Shown here: positions 8,312 to 16,272 of the stretch, one piece after another
Position numbering within the stretch: position 1 is the stretch's first letter
Layout of the letters: every line of letters starts with the position of its first letter
Assembly (NCBI GenBank): GCA_037969565.1
Contig: JBBKXQ010000158.1
Span: forward strand, 1-24,345
Direction: 5' to 3'
Origin: SZUA-35 sp037969565
GTDB taxonomy: Bacteria; Actinomycetota; Acidimicrobiia; Acidimicrobiales; SZUA-35
Length of the DNA: 24,345 nt
Program-made: the position numbers and the translations under genes
The notes under the pieces: generated by a model
The model's input: the letters and a program-made list of their open reading frames with translations, nothing else
Told to the model about the DNA's origin: nothing
Databases searched by the model: none

Positions 8312-8317
8312 GGAGGG
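8312..8317 (+). promoter_or_regulatory. Ribosome binding site that decides the TTG 8323 start
   Basis: GGAGGG at 8312-8317 lies 5 bases before TTG 8323, in frame with the long patatin ORF. It is one of the clearest Shine-Dalgarno sequences in the window and supports the internal TTG over the TTG at 8269. Confidence 0.7.
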
Positions 8318-8322
8318 ACGTT

Positions 8323-10470
8323 TTGCACGACCAGTTTGCCGAATCTGCAGAATCCATGGCTTTGGCGGCTGGCGATGAGCTGATAACCGAGGGATCGATC
8401 GGCGACGACGTCTACCTCGTGACGAATGGGCGTTTTCGAGTGACGGTCGTCGACAACGACGTTCGTATCCCGATCGGTTCGTTGGCGGCGGGAGACCTGA
8501 TCGGCGAACTCGGTGTCTTGGCCGGAGGTGTTCGGAGTGCGACCGTCACGGCCTTGGAGGCCTCTGAGGTTGTCCGTGCGGATCGGGCCAGCTTCGAACG
8601 ATGGCTGGTCGCCGACACTGATCGGTCGATTGCCATTTCGATCCAAACCCGCCGTCGACTCGACGAAGCGCAGCTGTCACTGATGATCGCGGCACTCGTC
8701 GGAGCGAACAACCAGGACTTCGTCCCGGAAGTGGTGGGGCTGGTGGAATGGACCCATCTCGACGCAGGGTCGACCCTCTTCCGGCAGGGCGATGCATCGG
8801 ATGCTGCTTACTTCGTGGTCGCTGGTCGCTTGCGGGTCAGCGGCACCGATGACGACGGGCGAACCGTTTTCGATCACGAAATCGCGAGCGGTGACATCGT
8901 CGGCGAGATGGGTCTCATCGACATCAGCCCGCGAGCCGGAACCGTCACCACGATTCGAGACTCCACGTTGGCTCGGATCCCCCTGGAGTCGTTCCAGCAG
9001 CTGATGACCGGGCACCCGGCGGTGATGCTCCAGGTCTTCCGGCGCGTTCTGAGGAGGCTCACGAGTACCCAGCAACGAACGCAGCGAGCGCGAGCCGTCA
9101 CGATCGCCATCACTTCTGGTGTCGACCGGCGCGTATTTGCCACACAGATGGCCAACGTGATCCGGCGCCATGGCACGGTCCAGGAAGTTCGTGCTGCGTC
9201 GGTTGATGCTCGGCTCCGCGTTCCCGGAATCGCCAACAGCTCGCTGAGTAGCCCTGAATCCCGTCGCGTGCTCAACCTGCTCCACGAGCACGAACTGACC
9301 GCCGACTACGTCGTGTACGAAACCGATTCGCTCGATGGCGAACTCAGCGAATGGTCACGACGGGCGATCCGTCAGGCCGACCGGTTGATCGTCGTCTCCT
9401 CTGCCGTCCCGGACGACGCGGAGAAGCGTGCAATCCAGCGCACACTCGACGTCGCAGACTCGTGCCAACACGTGGTGGTCTGGGCGGCAATCCAGCAGCC
9501 CGCAGGAGTGACGCAGGCCGACACGTCGGATCACATTCTCGGTCCGCTCGTGGCCGAAACGCACCAGCTGCGAGTGGGTCGAAACGACGACCTCGAGCGC
9601 CTGGCCCGCTTGGCGACGGGCAACGGTGTCGCTGTCGTGCTGAGTGGCGGTGGAGCTCGTGGCTACGCCCAACTCGGGGCATTACGAGCCTTGACAGAAG
9701 CCGGGGTGCCGATCGACACGATCGGCGGAGCGTCGATGGGTTCGGTGGTCGCCGGGCTGTTTGCCTTGGATTACCGATATGACGACGCAGTTTCATATCT
9801 GACGACGAACATGGCTTCACTGCTCGACTACACGATCCCTGTCGTCTCGCTGACCAAGGGCGAGCGAGTGTGGAATGCCATTCATCGATCGTTCGAGAAT
9901 CAACGCATCGAAGACACCTGGATCCCCTTCTACTGCGTGTCGACCAACCTCACCCGCGCTGAAGTCGCCCTTCACACAACTGGCGCCATGGACGAGGCAA
10001 TTCGCGCCAGCACCGCAATCCCCGGTGTCTTTCCTCCCGTTCCTCACGACGGCGACCTTCTCGTCGATGGCGGAGTTCTCAACAATCTTCCGGTCGACGT
10101 CGTGGCCGTCAACACGTCGATCGGCACCGTGATCGCGATCGACGTCGCCCCGCCGTCCGGACCTCGGGCCAAGACCGAGTTCGGATTGTCGGTATCCGGC
10201 TGGTCGGCCTTGCGGGCCACGGTCGGGCGTGGTCGTTCCGGATACCCGGCGTTGTCGTCGGTGTTGATGGCGTCGCTGCTGGTGGGTTCGAGTCGCGACC
10301 GCCGCCAGTTCGTGGACGACGGCATGGTCGACCTGATGATCGAACTGAATCTGCACGGGGTTGGCCTGCTCGAATTCGAAACGGTGGCCCCGGTGGCCGA
10401 ACGGGGCTATGAAGCGGCGAGACCGGTGATCGATTCTTGGGTGGCCAAACAGCCCTGGCTCAGCGATTAG
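8323..10470 (+). CDS. NTE-type protein: two cyclic-nucleotide-binding domains plus patatin phospholipase
   Basis: The product has 715 residues. Two cNMP-binding folds lie at about 10-115 and 140-245. Both keep the phosphate-binding-cassette residues: GE(62)LG...R(71)SA in the first and GE(195)MG...R(204)AG in the second. A linker region (about 260-430) precedes the patatin domain, which has the oxyanion loop GGGARG (442-447), the nucleophile in GASMG (Ser471) and the dyad Asp in DGG (Asp582). The lipase should therefore be active. This is the architecture of neuropathy-target-esterase-type lysophospholipases, but no N-terminal membrane segment is seen. Starting at TTG 8323 (see promoter and RBS) removes 18 residues from the longest frame. 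The permease gene follows after 83 bases. Ligand (cAMP, cGMP or other) and lipid substrate are unknown. Confidence 0.92.
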   Translation: MHDQFAESAESMALAAGDELITEGSIGDDVYLVTNGRFRVTVVDNDVRIPIGSLAAGDLIGELGVLAGGVRSATVTALEASEVVRADRASFERWLVADTDRSIAISIQTRRRLDEAQLSLMIAALVGANNQDFVPEVVGLVEWTHLDAGSTLFRQGDASDAAYFVVAGRLRVSGTDDDGRTVFDHEIASGDIVGEMGLIDISPRAGTVTTIRDSTLARIPLESFQQLMTGHPAVMLQVFRRVLRRLTSTQQRTQRARAVTIAITSGVDRRVFATQMANVIRRHGTVQEVRAASVDARLRVPGIANSSLSSPESRRVLNLLHEHELTADYVVYETDSLDGELSEWSRRAIRQADRLIVVSSAVPDDAEKRAIQRTLDVADSCQHVVVWAAIQQPAGVTQADTSDHILGPLVAETHQLRVGRNDDLERLARLATGNGVAVVLSGGGARGYAQLGALRALTEAGVPIDTIGGASMGSVVAGLFALDYRYDDAVSYLTTNMASLLDYTIPVVSLTKGERVWNAIHRSFENQRIEDTWIPFYCVSTNLTRAEVALHTTGAMDEAIRASTAIPGVFPPVPHDGDLLVDGGVLNNLPVDVVAVNTSIGTVIAIDVAPPSGPRAKTEFGLSVSGWSALRATVGRGRSGYPALSSVLMASLLVGSSRDRRQFVDDGMVDLMIELNLHGVGLLEFETVAPVAERGYEAARPVIDSWVAKQPWLSD

Positions 10471-10553
10471 CGGCCAACCCCAACCCCTGTCCCGACCAAC
10501 GACGGAACCGGCCTTGCCATCGCAGCATCGTCGTCGACCGTCATGGAGAGTCT

Positions 10554-11591
10554 GTGTTCTTACTCACAATCAGAGATCTACAACATCGACGAATGAGGTT
10601 CGCCGGGGTGAGCCTCTTGGCCGGCCTCGTCCTCACGATGGTGTTCTTGATGACCGGTCTTGTCGAACAGTTCAACCGTGAGCCGTTCGACGCCGTTGCC
10701 GCCATCGGGGCCGAGACTTGGCTCGTGGCCGACGGAGTCTCCGGGCCGTTCACCTCGGTCTCGGCCATCCCCGTGAGCGCGGTGAGCGAGTTCGGACCGG
10801 GAGCAGCTCCCGTCGTCGTCAGCCGCGGAAGCCTCTTCGTCAGCGGCAGCGCAGACAACATCGAGACCGTTGTGATCGGCCACCGACTCGGTGATCTCGG
10901 AGCCCCACCCGTGATCGCGGGTGAAGCGGCGACATCCAACGACCAAGTGGTGATCGACTCCAGCGCCGGGGTAGGAGTCGGCGACACCGTGCAAATCGGC
11001 TCGAAGAGCTTCACGGTCTCAGGGTTGACCGAGCACGCCACCGTGTTGGCCGGCCTGCCCTTCGCCTTCATGGGGATCGAGTCGGCCCAGGATCTGACGT
11101 ACGGAAATCGGGAAACAATCAGCGCGGTCTTGTCGCCCGATGTCGGAGCTTCCGGAAGCTACACCGTCCGATCGGCAGACGAGGTGGCGGAGGACGCGCT
11201 GGGTCCGCTCGAGAGCGCCATCGGGTCACTCGACCTCATTCGCGGCTTGCTCTGGATCGTCGCCACGATCATCATCGGGGCCGTCGTCTATTTGTCGGCG
11301 TTGGAACGCACGAGAGACTTCGCCGTGCTGAAGGCGGTGGGGGCGTCGAACCGGGAGTTGAGCGTCGGCCTGCTCGTCCAGGCGGTGATCGTGGCGCTCG
11401 TGGCCGCATTGGCGGCGACGGTTCTCCAGTCCTTCGTTGCCCCGGTCTTCCCCCTACCCGTTCGTGTTCCGCTCCGGGCCTATTGGCAAGTGCCGCTGCT
11501 CGCCGCAGTGGTGTCGATGATCAGTGCCGTAGCCGGTATGCGCCGAGTCGTCGGCGCCGATCCCTCGGATGCCCTGGCAGGAGCGGCTTGA
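10554..11591 (+). CDS. FtsX/MacB-type ABC permease
   Basis: This is a 345-residue membrane protein of the FtsX-like permease family. The topology is typical: TM1 at about 15-37, an extracytoplasmic domain of about 190 residues, then TM2 (232-250), TM3 (272-296) and TM4 (315-331). The cytoplasmic coupling segment ERTRDFAVLKAVGAS follows TM2, and the family-type tail DPSDALAGA ends the protein. The GTG at 10554 is chosen because GGAGAG lies just upstream (10545-10550) and the sequence after it (FLLTIRDLQHRRMR) is the usual cytoplasmic lead-in; the frame is open upstream to 10437 inside the previous gene. Its stop overlaps the start of the ATPase gene (TGATG), so the two should be co-translated. 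Members act in lipoprotein trafficking, peptide or drug efflux, or mechanotransmission; which one applies here is not evident. Confidence 0.9.
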   Translation: MFLLTIRDLQHRRMRFAGVSLLAGLVLTMVFLMTGLVEQFNREPFDAVAAIGAETWLVADGVSGPFTSVSAIPVSAVSEFGPGAAPVVVSRGSLFVSGSADNIETVVIGHRLGDLGAPPVIAGEAATSNDQVVIDSSAGVGVGDTVQIGSKSFTVSGLTEHATVLAGLPFAFMGIESAQDLTYGNRETISAVLSPDVGASGSYTVRSADEVAEDALGPLESAIGSLDLIRGLLWIVATIIIGAVVYLSALERTRDFAVLKAVGASNRELSVGLLVQAVIVALVAALAATVLQSFVAPVFPLPVRVPLRAYWQVPLLAAVVSMISAVAGMRRVVGADPSDALAGAA

Positions 11592-12544
11592 TGAGCGCCT
11601 TGACGATCAGTGACCTCGTGGTCGAATACGTCACCGACCAGTACGCCGTTCGACCACTCGACGGGTTGAGCTTCGAGGCCGATCGCGGCGAGTTGATCGT
11701 CTTACTCGGCCCGTCCGGGTCCGGTAAGACCACCTTGCTCTCATGTCTGGGCGGGATGCTCCAGCCCACGTCGGGATCGATCAGGCTCGGCGAGCTCGAG
11801 ATCACCGGTCTGTCGTCGGGTGAACTCGGTCGTTACCGACGCGAGAAAGTGGGATTCGTCTTCCAGGCGTTCAACCTCATTGCCTCCTTGACCGCCGTCG
11901 AGAACGTGGCCGTACCCCTGCTGGTCACGGGAACGAAGCGGCGTGTTGCGCTGGCTCGGGCCGAAGCGATCCTCGGCGATGTCGGCCTTGCCGACCGCCT
12001 GCATCATCGGCCGTCGCAGTTGTCGGGCGGACAGCAGCAGCGAGTGGCCGTGGCCCGGGGTCTGGTCCATGGTCCAACACTGCTGCTGGCCGATGAACCC
12101 ACGGCGAACCTCGATCACGTGCAGGCCGAGGGGGTGATCGGCCTCTTGCGCACCATGCGAGACGAAGGGCGGACGATTGTGGTCTCCACCCACGATGCCC
12201 GCCTGGTGCCGGTAGCCGATCGAGTGGTCCAGATGGCCGCCGATTCCCGGCAGACGACCCAACCGCCGACGGTGGTGTCGTACGTCAAGACCGAAAGCAT
12301 CTTCCAACAGGGCGACCACGCTGACGTTGTCTTCATGATCGCCGAAGGCGAAGTGGAGATCTATCGTTCGAGCCCGACCGGGGCTGAAGAATCACTTGCC
12401 GTTCTGGGTGCAGGGCAGTACTTCGGCGAACTCGGATCTCTCCTCGGTTTCCCCCGGTCGGCCTCAGCTCGAGCCCGAACCGATTCGGTCCTCACTGCAT
12501 ACAGTCCGAGCGACTTCCGAAAAGAAGTCCTCGACAAGATCTGA
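11591..12544 (+). CDS. ABC transporter ATPase with C-terminal cyclic-nucleotide-binding domain
   Basis: The product has 317 residues. Residues 1 to about 220 form a LolD/MacB-type nucleotide-binding domain with Walker A GPSGSGKTT (40-48), signature LSGGQ (144-148), Walker B LLLADE (164-169) and switch His201, all intact. Residues of about 230-317 form a cNMP-binding fold with an intact phosphate-binding cassette: GE(280)LGSLLGFPR(289)SAS. The stop of the permease gene overlaps the ATG (TGATG), which fixes the start; the longer open frame begins inside the permease gene. The protein should energise the FtsX-type permease, with a cyclic nucleotide or related ligand possibly gating it (inference). 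M. tuberculosis Rv2564 and Rv0073 are, as I recall, ATPases of this kind. The C-terminal helix after the beta-roll is short, so the domain may lack a full C helix. Confidence 0.92.
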   Translation: MSALTISDLVVEYVTDQYAVRPLDGLSFEADRGELIVLLGPSGSGKTTLLSCLGGMLQPTSGSIRLGELEITGLSSGELGRYRREKVGFVFQAFNLIASLTAVENVAVPLLVTGTKRRVALARAEAILGDVGLADRLHHRPSQLSGGQQQRVAVARGLVHGPTLLLADEPTANLDHVQAEGVIGLLRTMRDEGRTIVVSTHDARLVPVADRVVQMAADSRQTTQPPTVVSYVKTESIFQQGDHADVVFMIAEGEVEIYRSSPTGAEESLAVLGAGQYFGELGSLLGFPRSASARARTDSVLTAYSPSDFRKEVLDKI

Positions 12545-12615
12545 CGTTCGCCGCTGGTCGGGCCCGGGCCGCTCCTCGCGGTCGGAATCTCGGTTTTCTC
12601 ACGGGGCAGAGCCGG

Positions 12616-12621
12616 TAGGTT
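12616..12621 (+). promoter_or_regulatory. -10 element TAGGTT before the ABC exporter genes
   Basis: TAGGTT ends exactly 6 bases before the TTG at 12628. This matches the TAGGNT-N6-start arrangement seen at 6844 and 18928 and suggests the exporter pair is transcribed separately from the upstream cNMP unit, with a leaderless or near-leaderless mRNA. No convincing -35 is visible. Confidence 0.55.
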
Positions 12622-12627
12622 GCAGGC

Positions 12628-14439
12628 TTGTCCAAGGCGTCACGACCATCCCCTGACCGGCGGAGCACCGACCAACAATCGATGTTCCGTCGTGGCCTCT
12701 CGCTGGTCGTGGTGATGGGACGTCTCCATCCCCGGGTGCTCGGGCTCGCCGCCGCAGGCGCCTTCGTTTTCGCTCTGGCCACCGTCGGCTCGGCGGTCGT
12801 TCTCGGCCGGGTCACCGACGAGGTCGTCTTGCCGGCCTTCGAACAACCAGAGTTGTCGATCTCGAACGTGGTCTGGGCCAGCGTGGCGCTGGCAGCTGTC
12901 ACCCTCCTGCGTGTCGTGGGAACGGTCGGTCGTCGCTATTTCGGAATGCTCACCGGCGAGAAAATCCAGCGGACATACCGAGAGAGGCTCAGCGACAAAT
13001 ATCTGCGGCTGCCACTCTCATGGCACCAGAGAAACTCCACCGGCGAGCTGCTCGCCTACGTCGACAATGACGCCGAGATGGCAACGCAGGTCATGATGCC
13101 GTTGCCGTTCACCCTCGGTGTGGTGTTCCTCACGATCTTCTCTGCCGTCAGCCTGCTCCTCGTCGACGTGCTGTTGGCGGCTTTGGCCTTTCTCGTGTTT
13201 CCCGCTCTCGTCTTCATCAACAGGATCTACAGCCGTCGCGTGGAAGCGCCCGCGGGTCGGGTGCAAGCCGACGTCGGTGCCGTTTCCACCGTGGCCCACG
13301 AGAGCTTTGACGGCGCCATGGTGGTCAAGACGCTGGGTCGAGCCGACGAGGAGAGCGAGCGTTTCGCCGAGACCGTCGAAGCCCTTCGTCGAGACCGCGT
13401 CGAGGTCGGGTACCTCAGCGCCGCATTCGACACCGTGCTCGATGTGTTGCCGAACATCGGGATCATCGCTGTCGTACTGGTCGGCACCTATCGCATCCAG
13501 GCCGGAGCCGTCACTCCGGGCGAGCTGGTTCAGGTGGCGAGCCTCTTCAGTGTGTTGTCCTTTCCGATGCGGGTGTTCGGGTTCTTCCTCATCAGCCTGC
13601 CCCCGTCGGTCGTCGCCCACGATCGGCTCAATCCGGTGTTCGCCGAGCAGATTCCGGCCCCGACAGCCAGCACCGATCCGCTTCCCGACGGTCCGCTCGC
13701 ACTCTCTGCGTCCGGAATCGCGTTCGGCTACGAAGGAGCAGCCGGAATGCGCGAGGCCAGCGGTGACGTGCTCACCGGTGTGAACCTCGAGGTCAAGCCG
13801 GGCGAGACGGTCGCCATCGTCGGATCCACCGGATCGGGCAAGTCGACGTTGTGTTCGGTGCTGTGCGGGTTGATTCCGGCCGGAGACGGAGAAGTGCGGA
13901 TCGGTGGCCGGCGCCTCAGTCGGATCGATCCGACCGAGCGTACGGACGCGGTGGCATTGGTGTTCCAAGAGTCGTTTCTGTTTGCCGATTCGGTGCGGGC
14001 CAACATCGACCTGTCCGGCCTTGCCTCTGATGAAGAGGTGCGGGCTGCCGCCGCGATCGCACAGGCTGACGACTTCGTCGGAGAACTCGACGAGGGCTAT
14101 GCAACCATTCTCGGCGAGCGCGGGATCACACTCTCTGGAGGGCAGCGTCAACGGGTCGCCCTGGCTCGAGCGCTCATTCGCAAGCCACGTCTCCTCGTAC
14201 TCGACGACGCCACGAGCGCGATCGATGCCGAGGTCGAGCAGCAGATCCTGGCCGGTCTTCGGGCCAACGTCGACGCCACCGTCGTGGTGGTTGCACAGCG
14301 AATCTCCACGATCGAACTCGCCGACCGGGTCATCTATCTCTCGGGAGGGCGGGTCGAGGCCGAGGGCACTCATCTCGAATTGCTCGCCCATCCCGGTTAT
14401 GAGTCGCTTGTTCGGGCTTATGAAAACGCGGCCTCATGA
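12628..14439 (+). CDS. ABC exporter half-transporter with degenerate catalytic site
   Basis: This 603-residue fused membrane-ATPase protein has an N-terminal transmembrane domain of about six helices (about 35-330) and an ATPase domain (about 357-600). Walker A is GSTGSGKS (399-406) and the signature is LSGGQ (502-506). The residue after the Walker B Asp526 is Asp527 instead of the catalytic Glu, and the switch His is replaced by Gln557 (VAQRIST). These substitutions are the classic degenerate site of heterodimeric exporters such as TM287/288 or BmrCD. It overlaps the next gene by 4 bases (ATGA), which encodes the partner. The TTG start is supported by TAGGTT 6 bases upstream; ATG 12682 is an alternative. 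The substrate is unknown, with lipids, peptides or drugs all possible. Confidence 0.92.
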   Translation: MSKASRPSPDRRSTDQQSMFRRGLSLVVVMGRLHPRVLGLAAAGAFVFALATVGSAVVLGRVTDEVVLPAFEQPELSISNVVWASVALAAVTLLRVVGTVGRRYFGMLTGEKIQRTYRERLSDKYLRLPLSWHQRNSTGELLAYVDNDAEMATQVMMPLPFTLGVVFLTIFSAVSLLLVDVLLAALAFLVFPALVFINRIYSRRVEAPAGRVQADVGAVSTVAHESFDGAMVVKTLGRADEESERFAETVEALRRDRVEVGYLSAAFDTVLDVLPNIGIIAVVLVGTYRIQAGAVTPGELVQVASLFSVLSFPMRVFGFFLISLPPSVVAHDRLNPVFAEQIPAPTASTDPLPDGPLALSASGIAFGYEGAAGMREASGDVLTGVNLEVKPGETVAIVGSTGSGKSTLCSVLCGLIPAGDGEVRIGGRRLSRIDPTERTDAVALVFQESFLFADSVRANIDLSGLASDEEVRAAAAIAQADDFVGELDEGYATILGERGITLSGGQRQRVALARALIRKPRLLVLDDATSAIDAEVEQQILAGLRANVDATVVVVAQRISTIELADRVIYLSGGRVEAEGTHLELLAHPGYESLVRAYENAAS

Positions 14440-16262
14440 CTCTGGTCGATGACACTCCCGAAGCCGGCGATCAGCCCGACCTGAGTCGGCTCCTCACCAG
14501 CGAGGAGCACAGCGAGGGTGCCCTCCGAGTCCTTCGTCGAGGGCTTCGAACCACGCCCTCGGCTCGAGATGGACTGGTCGCCACCTTCTTCATGGGCCTG
14601 TCGATCGCCGTTGGGAAACTCGTCATTCCCGTGCTCATTCAACGTGCGCTGGATCAGGGTGTGTTGGGGGCCGAGGTTCGCCCCGAGGTCGTCACCAAGA
14701 ATGCGTTGGTCGGCTTCGGCGTTGCCATCGCCGCCGGGTTCATCTCATGGCTCACGCAGCGTCGCCTCGTCTCGCGGGCCCAGGCCGCGTTGGCGTCGCT
14801 CAGAATCCAGGCCTTCGACCAGATTCACCGCTTGTCGGTTGCCGATCACAACGACACGAAGCGCGGCGTTCTCGTCGCCAGGGTCACGAGTGATGCTGAG
14901 GCGCTCAGCCGCTTCGTGCAGTGGGGTCTCTACTCATGGACGGTCAATCCCACCGTGATCCTCGGCACCTTTGCGGTGTTGGCGTGGTATTCCTGGCAGA
15001 TCGCACTCATCACGATGGTTGCGTATGCGCCGGTCGTGCCCGTCCTGCGCATTCTGCAGATCCGTCAGCTGGCGGCCTACGACGCCTTTCGGACCAGAGT
15101 GGGCGAGATGGTCACGGCCTTCAGTGAATCGGTCATGGGCGCGGCCACCGTGCGCGCCTACGGGGCCGAGGGTCGCACCGAAGGCCGTCTTTCTCGCTCG
15201 ATCGAGGGGCGGTACCGGGCTCGGGTGAAGGCTCAGTGGTACACCGCAGTCACCTTCGTCATCGGTGATCTCTTCGGAGCTATCGCCCTCGGATCCGCGC
15301 TCGTATTCGGCTTGTGGCAGCGCCAGCAGTGGGGACTCGAAGCGGGCGAGTTGGTGGCCTGCCTGTTCTTGATCACCTTGTTGCAAGCACCGATCGCCGA
15401 ACTCGGCGAAACACTCGATCAGACACAGACTGCAGTCGCCGGCTGGCGGAAAATCCTCGACCTGATCGACCAACCGGTTGATGTCATCGACCCGACCAAC
15501 GGGGTGGACATTCCCGGCGGAGCGATCGAGGTCGTCGCCGACGGTGTCTCGTTCCGCTACCGCACCGGTCCGCCGGTATTGCGAAGTGTCACGGTCACGA
15601 TCCCGGCCGGGGTGAACGTGGCAATCGTTGGCGAAACGGGCTCGGGAAAGACCACCTTCGCGAAACTCCTGTGCCGCCTCGCCGATCCCACCGAAGGCGA
15701 GATCCGTCTCAACGGGGCAGTCCTCGGCAACGTTCGAGCCGAGTCGAGGTTGGCGTCGGTGCGAATGGCACCCCAAGACGGGTTCCTGTTCGAAACGACC
15801 ATTCGCGAGAACATCCGGTTCGGACGACGAGGCGCAACCGATGCCGACATCGAGGCTGCGTTCGAAATGCTCGACCTCTCCTGGTGGATTCAGAAGCTGC
15901 CGGGCGGACTCGACGCACTCGTCGGCGAGCGTGGCGACAACCTCTCGGTCGGCGAGCGGCAGCTCGTCGCGTTGGTTCGAGCTGCACTGGCGAACCCTGG
16001 GTTGCTGATCCTCGACGAAGCGACCTCGGCCGTCGATCCCGAAACGGATCAAGCCCTCACCGTTGCCCTGCAACGGCTGGCCCAGGGCCGCACCCTCGTC
16101 AGTATCGCTCATCGTCTGGCCACAGCCGAGGCGGCCGACCTCGTGATGGTCTTCGATGCGGGTGAACTCGTCGAATTCGGACCTCACTCCGAGCTCGTGA
16201 ACGCCGGTGGGCGATACGCCGAACTCCATGCGGCATGGATCGGCAACACCCGGTCGATGTGA
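14436..16262 (+). CDS. ABC exporter half-transporter, catalytic partner
   Basis: This is a 608-residue fused membrane-ATPase protein with helices in about 45-325 and an ATPase domain at about 362-600. Walker A is GETGSGKTT (399-407), Walker B LLILDE with the catalytic Glu528, and switch His559 (IAHRLAT) is present. Its signature is altered to LSVGE (503-507). Combined with the preceding subunit, one composite site (this Walker A/B with the partner's LSGGQ) is fully canonical. The other (partner Asp527/Gln557 with this LSVGE) is degenerate. That is exactly the asymmetry expected of a heterodimer, so the two genes form one exporter. The ATG lies in a 4-base overlap with the upstream stop. The gene ends 10 bases from the convergent tetR-like gene with no clear terminator between them. 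Confidence 0.93.
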   Translation: MTLVDDTPEAGDQPDLSRLLTSEEHSEGALRVLRRGLRTTPSARDGLVATFFMGLSIAVGKLVIPVLIQRALDQGVLGAEVRPEVVTKNALVGFGVAIAAGFISWLTQRRLVSRAQAALASLRIQAFDQIHRLSVADHNDTKRGVLVARVTSDAEALSRFVQWGLYSWTVNPTVILGTFAVLAWYSWQIALITMVAYAPVVPVLRILQIRQLAAYDAFRTRVGEMVTAFSESVMGAATVRAYGAEGRTEGRLSRSIEGRYRARVKAQWYTAVTFVIGDLFGAIALGSALVFGLWQRQQWGLEAGELVACLFLITLLQAPIAELGETLDQTQTAVAGWRKILDLIDQPVDVIDPTNGVDIPGGAIEVVADGVSFRYRTGPPVLRSVTVTIPAGVNVAIVGETGSGKTTFAKLLCRLADPTEGEIRLNGAVLGNVRAESRLASVRMAPQDGFLFETTIRENIRFGRRGATDADIEAAFEMLDLSWWIQKLPGGLDALVGERGDNLSVGERQLVALVRAALANPGLLILDEATSAVDPETDQALTVALQRLAQGRTLVSIAHRLATAEAADLVMVFDAGELVEFGPHSELVNAGGRYAELHAAWIGNTRSM

Positions 16263-16272
16263 ACCGCGGTGC

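Noticed and set aside
8269..8322. TTG 8269 as the start of the cNMP-patatin gene
   Set aside because: The TTG is part of a consensus TTGACA -35 with a correctly spaced -10, and a strong Shine-Dalgarno precedes TTG 8323.
12545..12627. Terminator between the cNMP unit and the exporter genes
   Set aside because: Only short GC palindromes (GCCCGGGC, and CCGC/GCGG around a small loop) are present, with no substantial stem or T run.
13018..14391. Long minus-strand frame (457 codons) opposite the first exporter gene
   Set aside because: It is antisense to a protein with all ABC motifs; its composition is that of a shadow frame in GC-rich DNA, with no recognisable domain.
14934..16229. Long minus-strand frame (431 codons) opposite the second exporter gene
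   Set aside because: Same reasoning: antisense to a complete ABC exporter, rich in D/E/R/H/G, and no domain signature.
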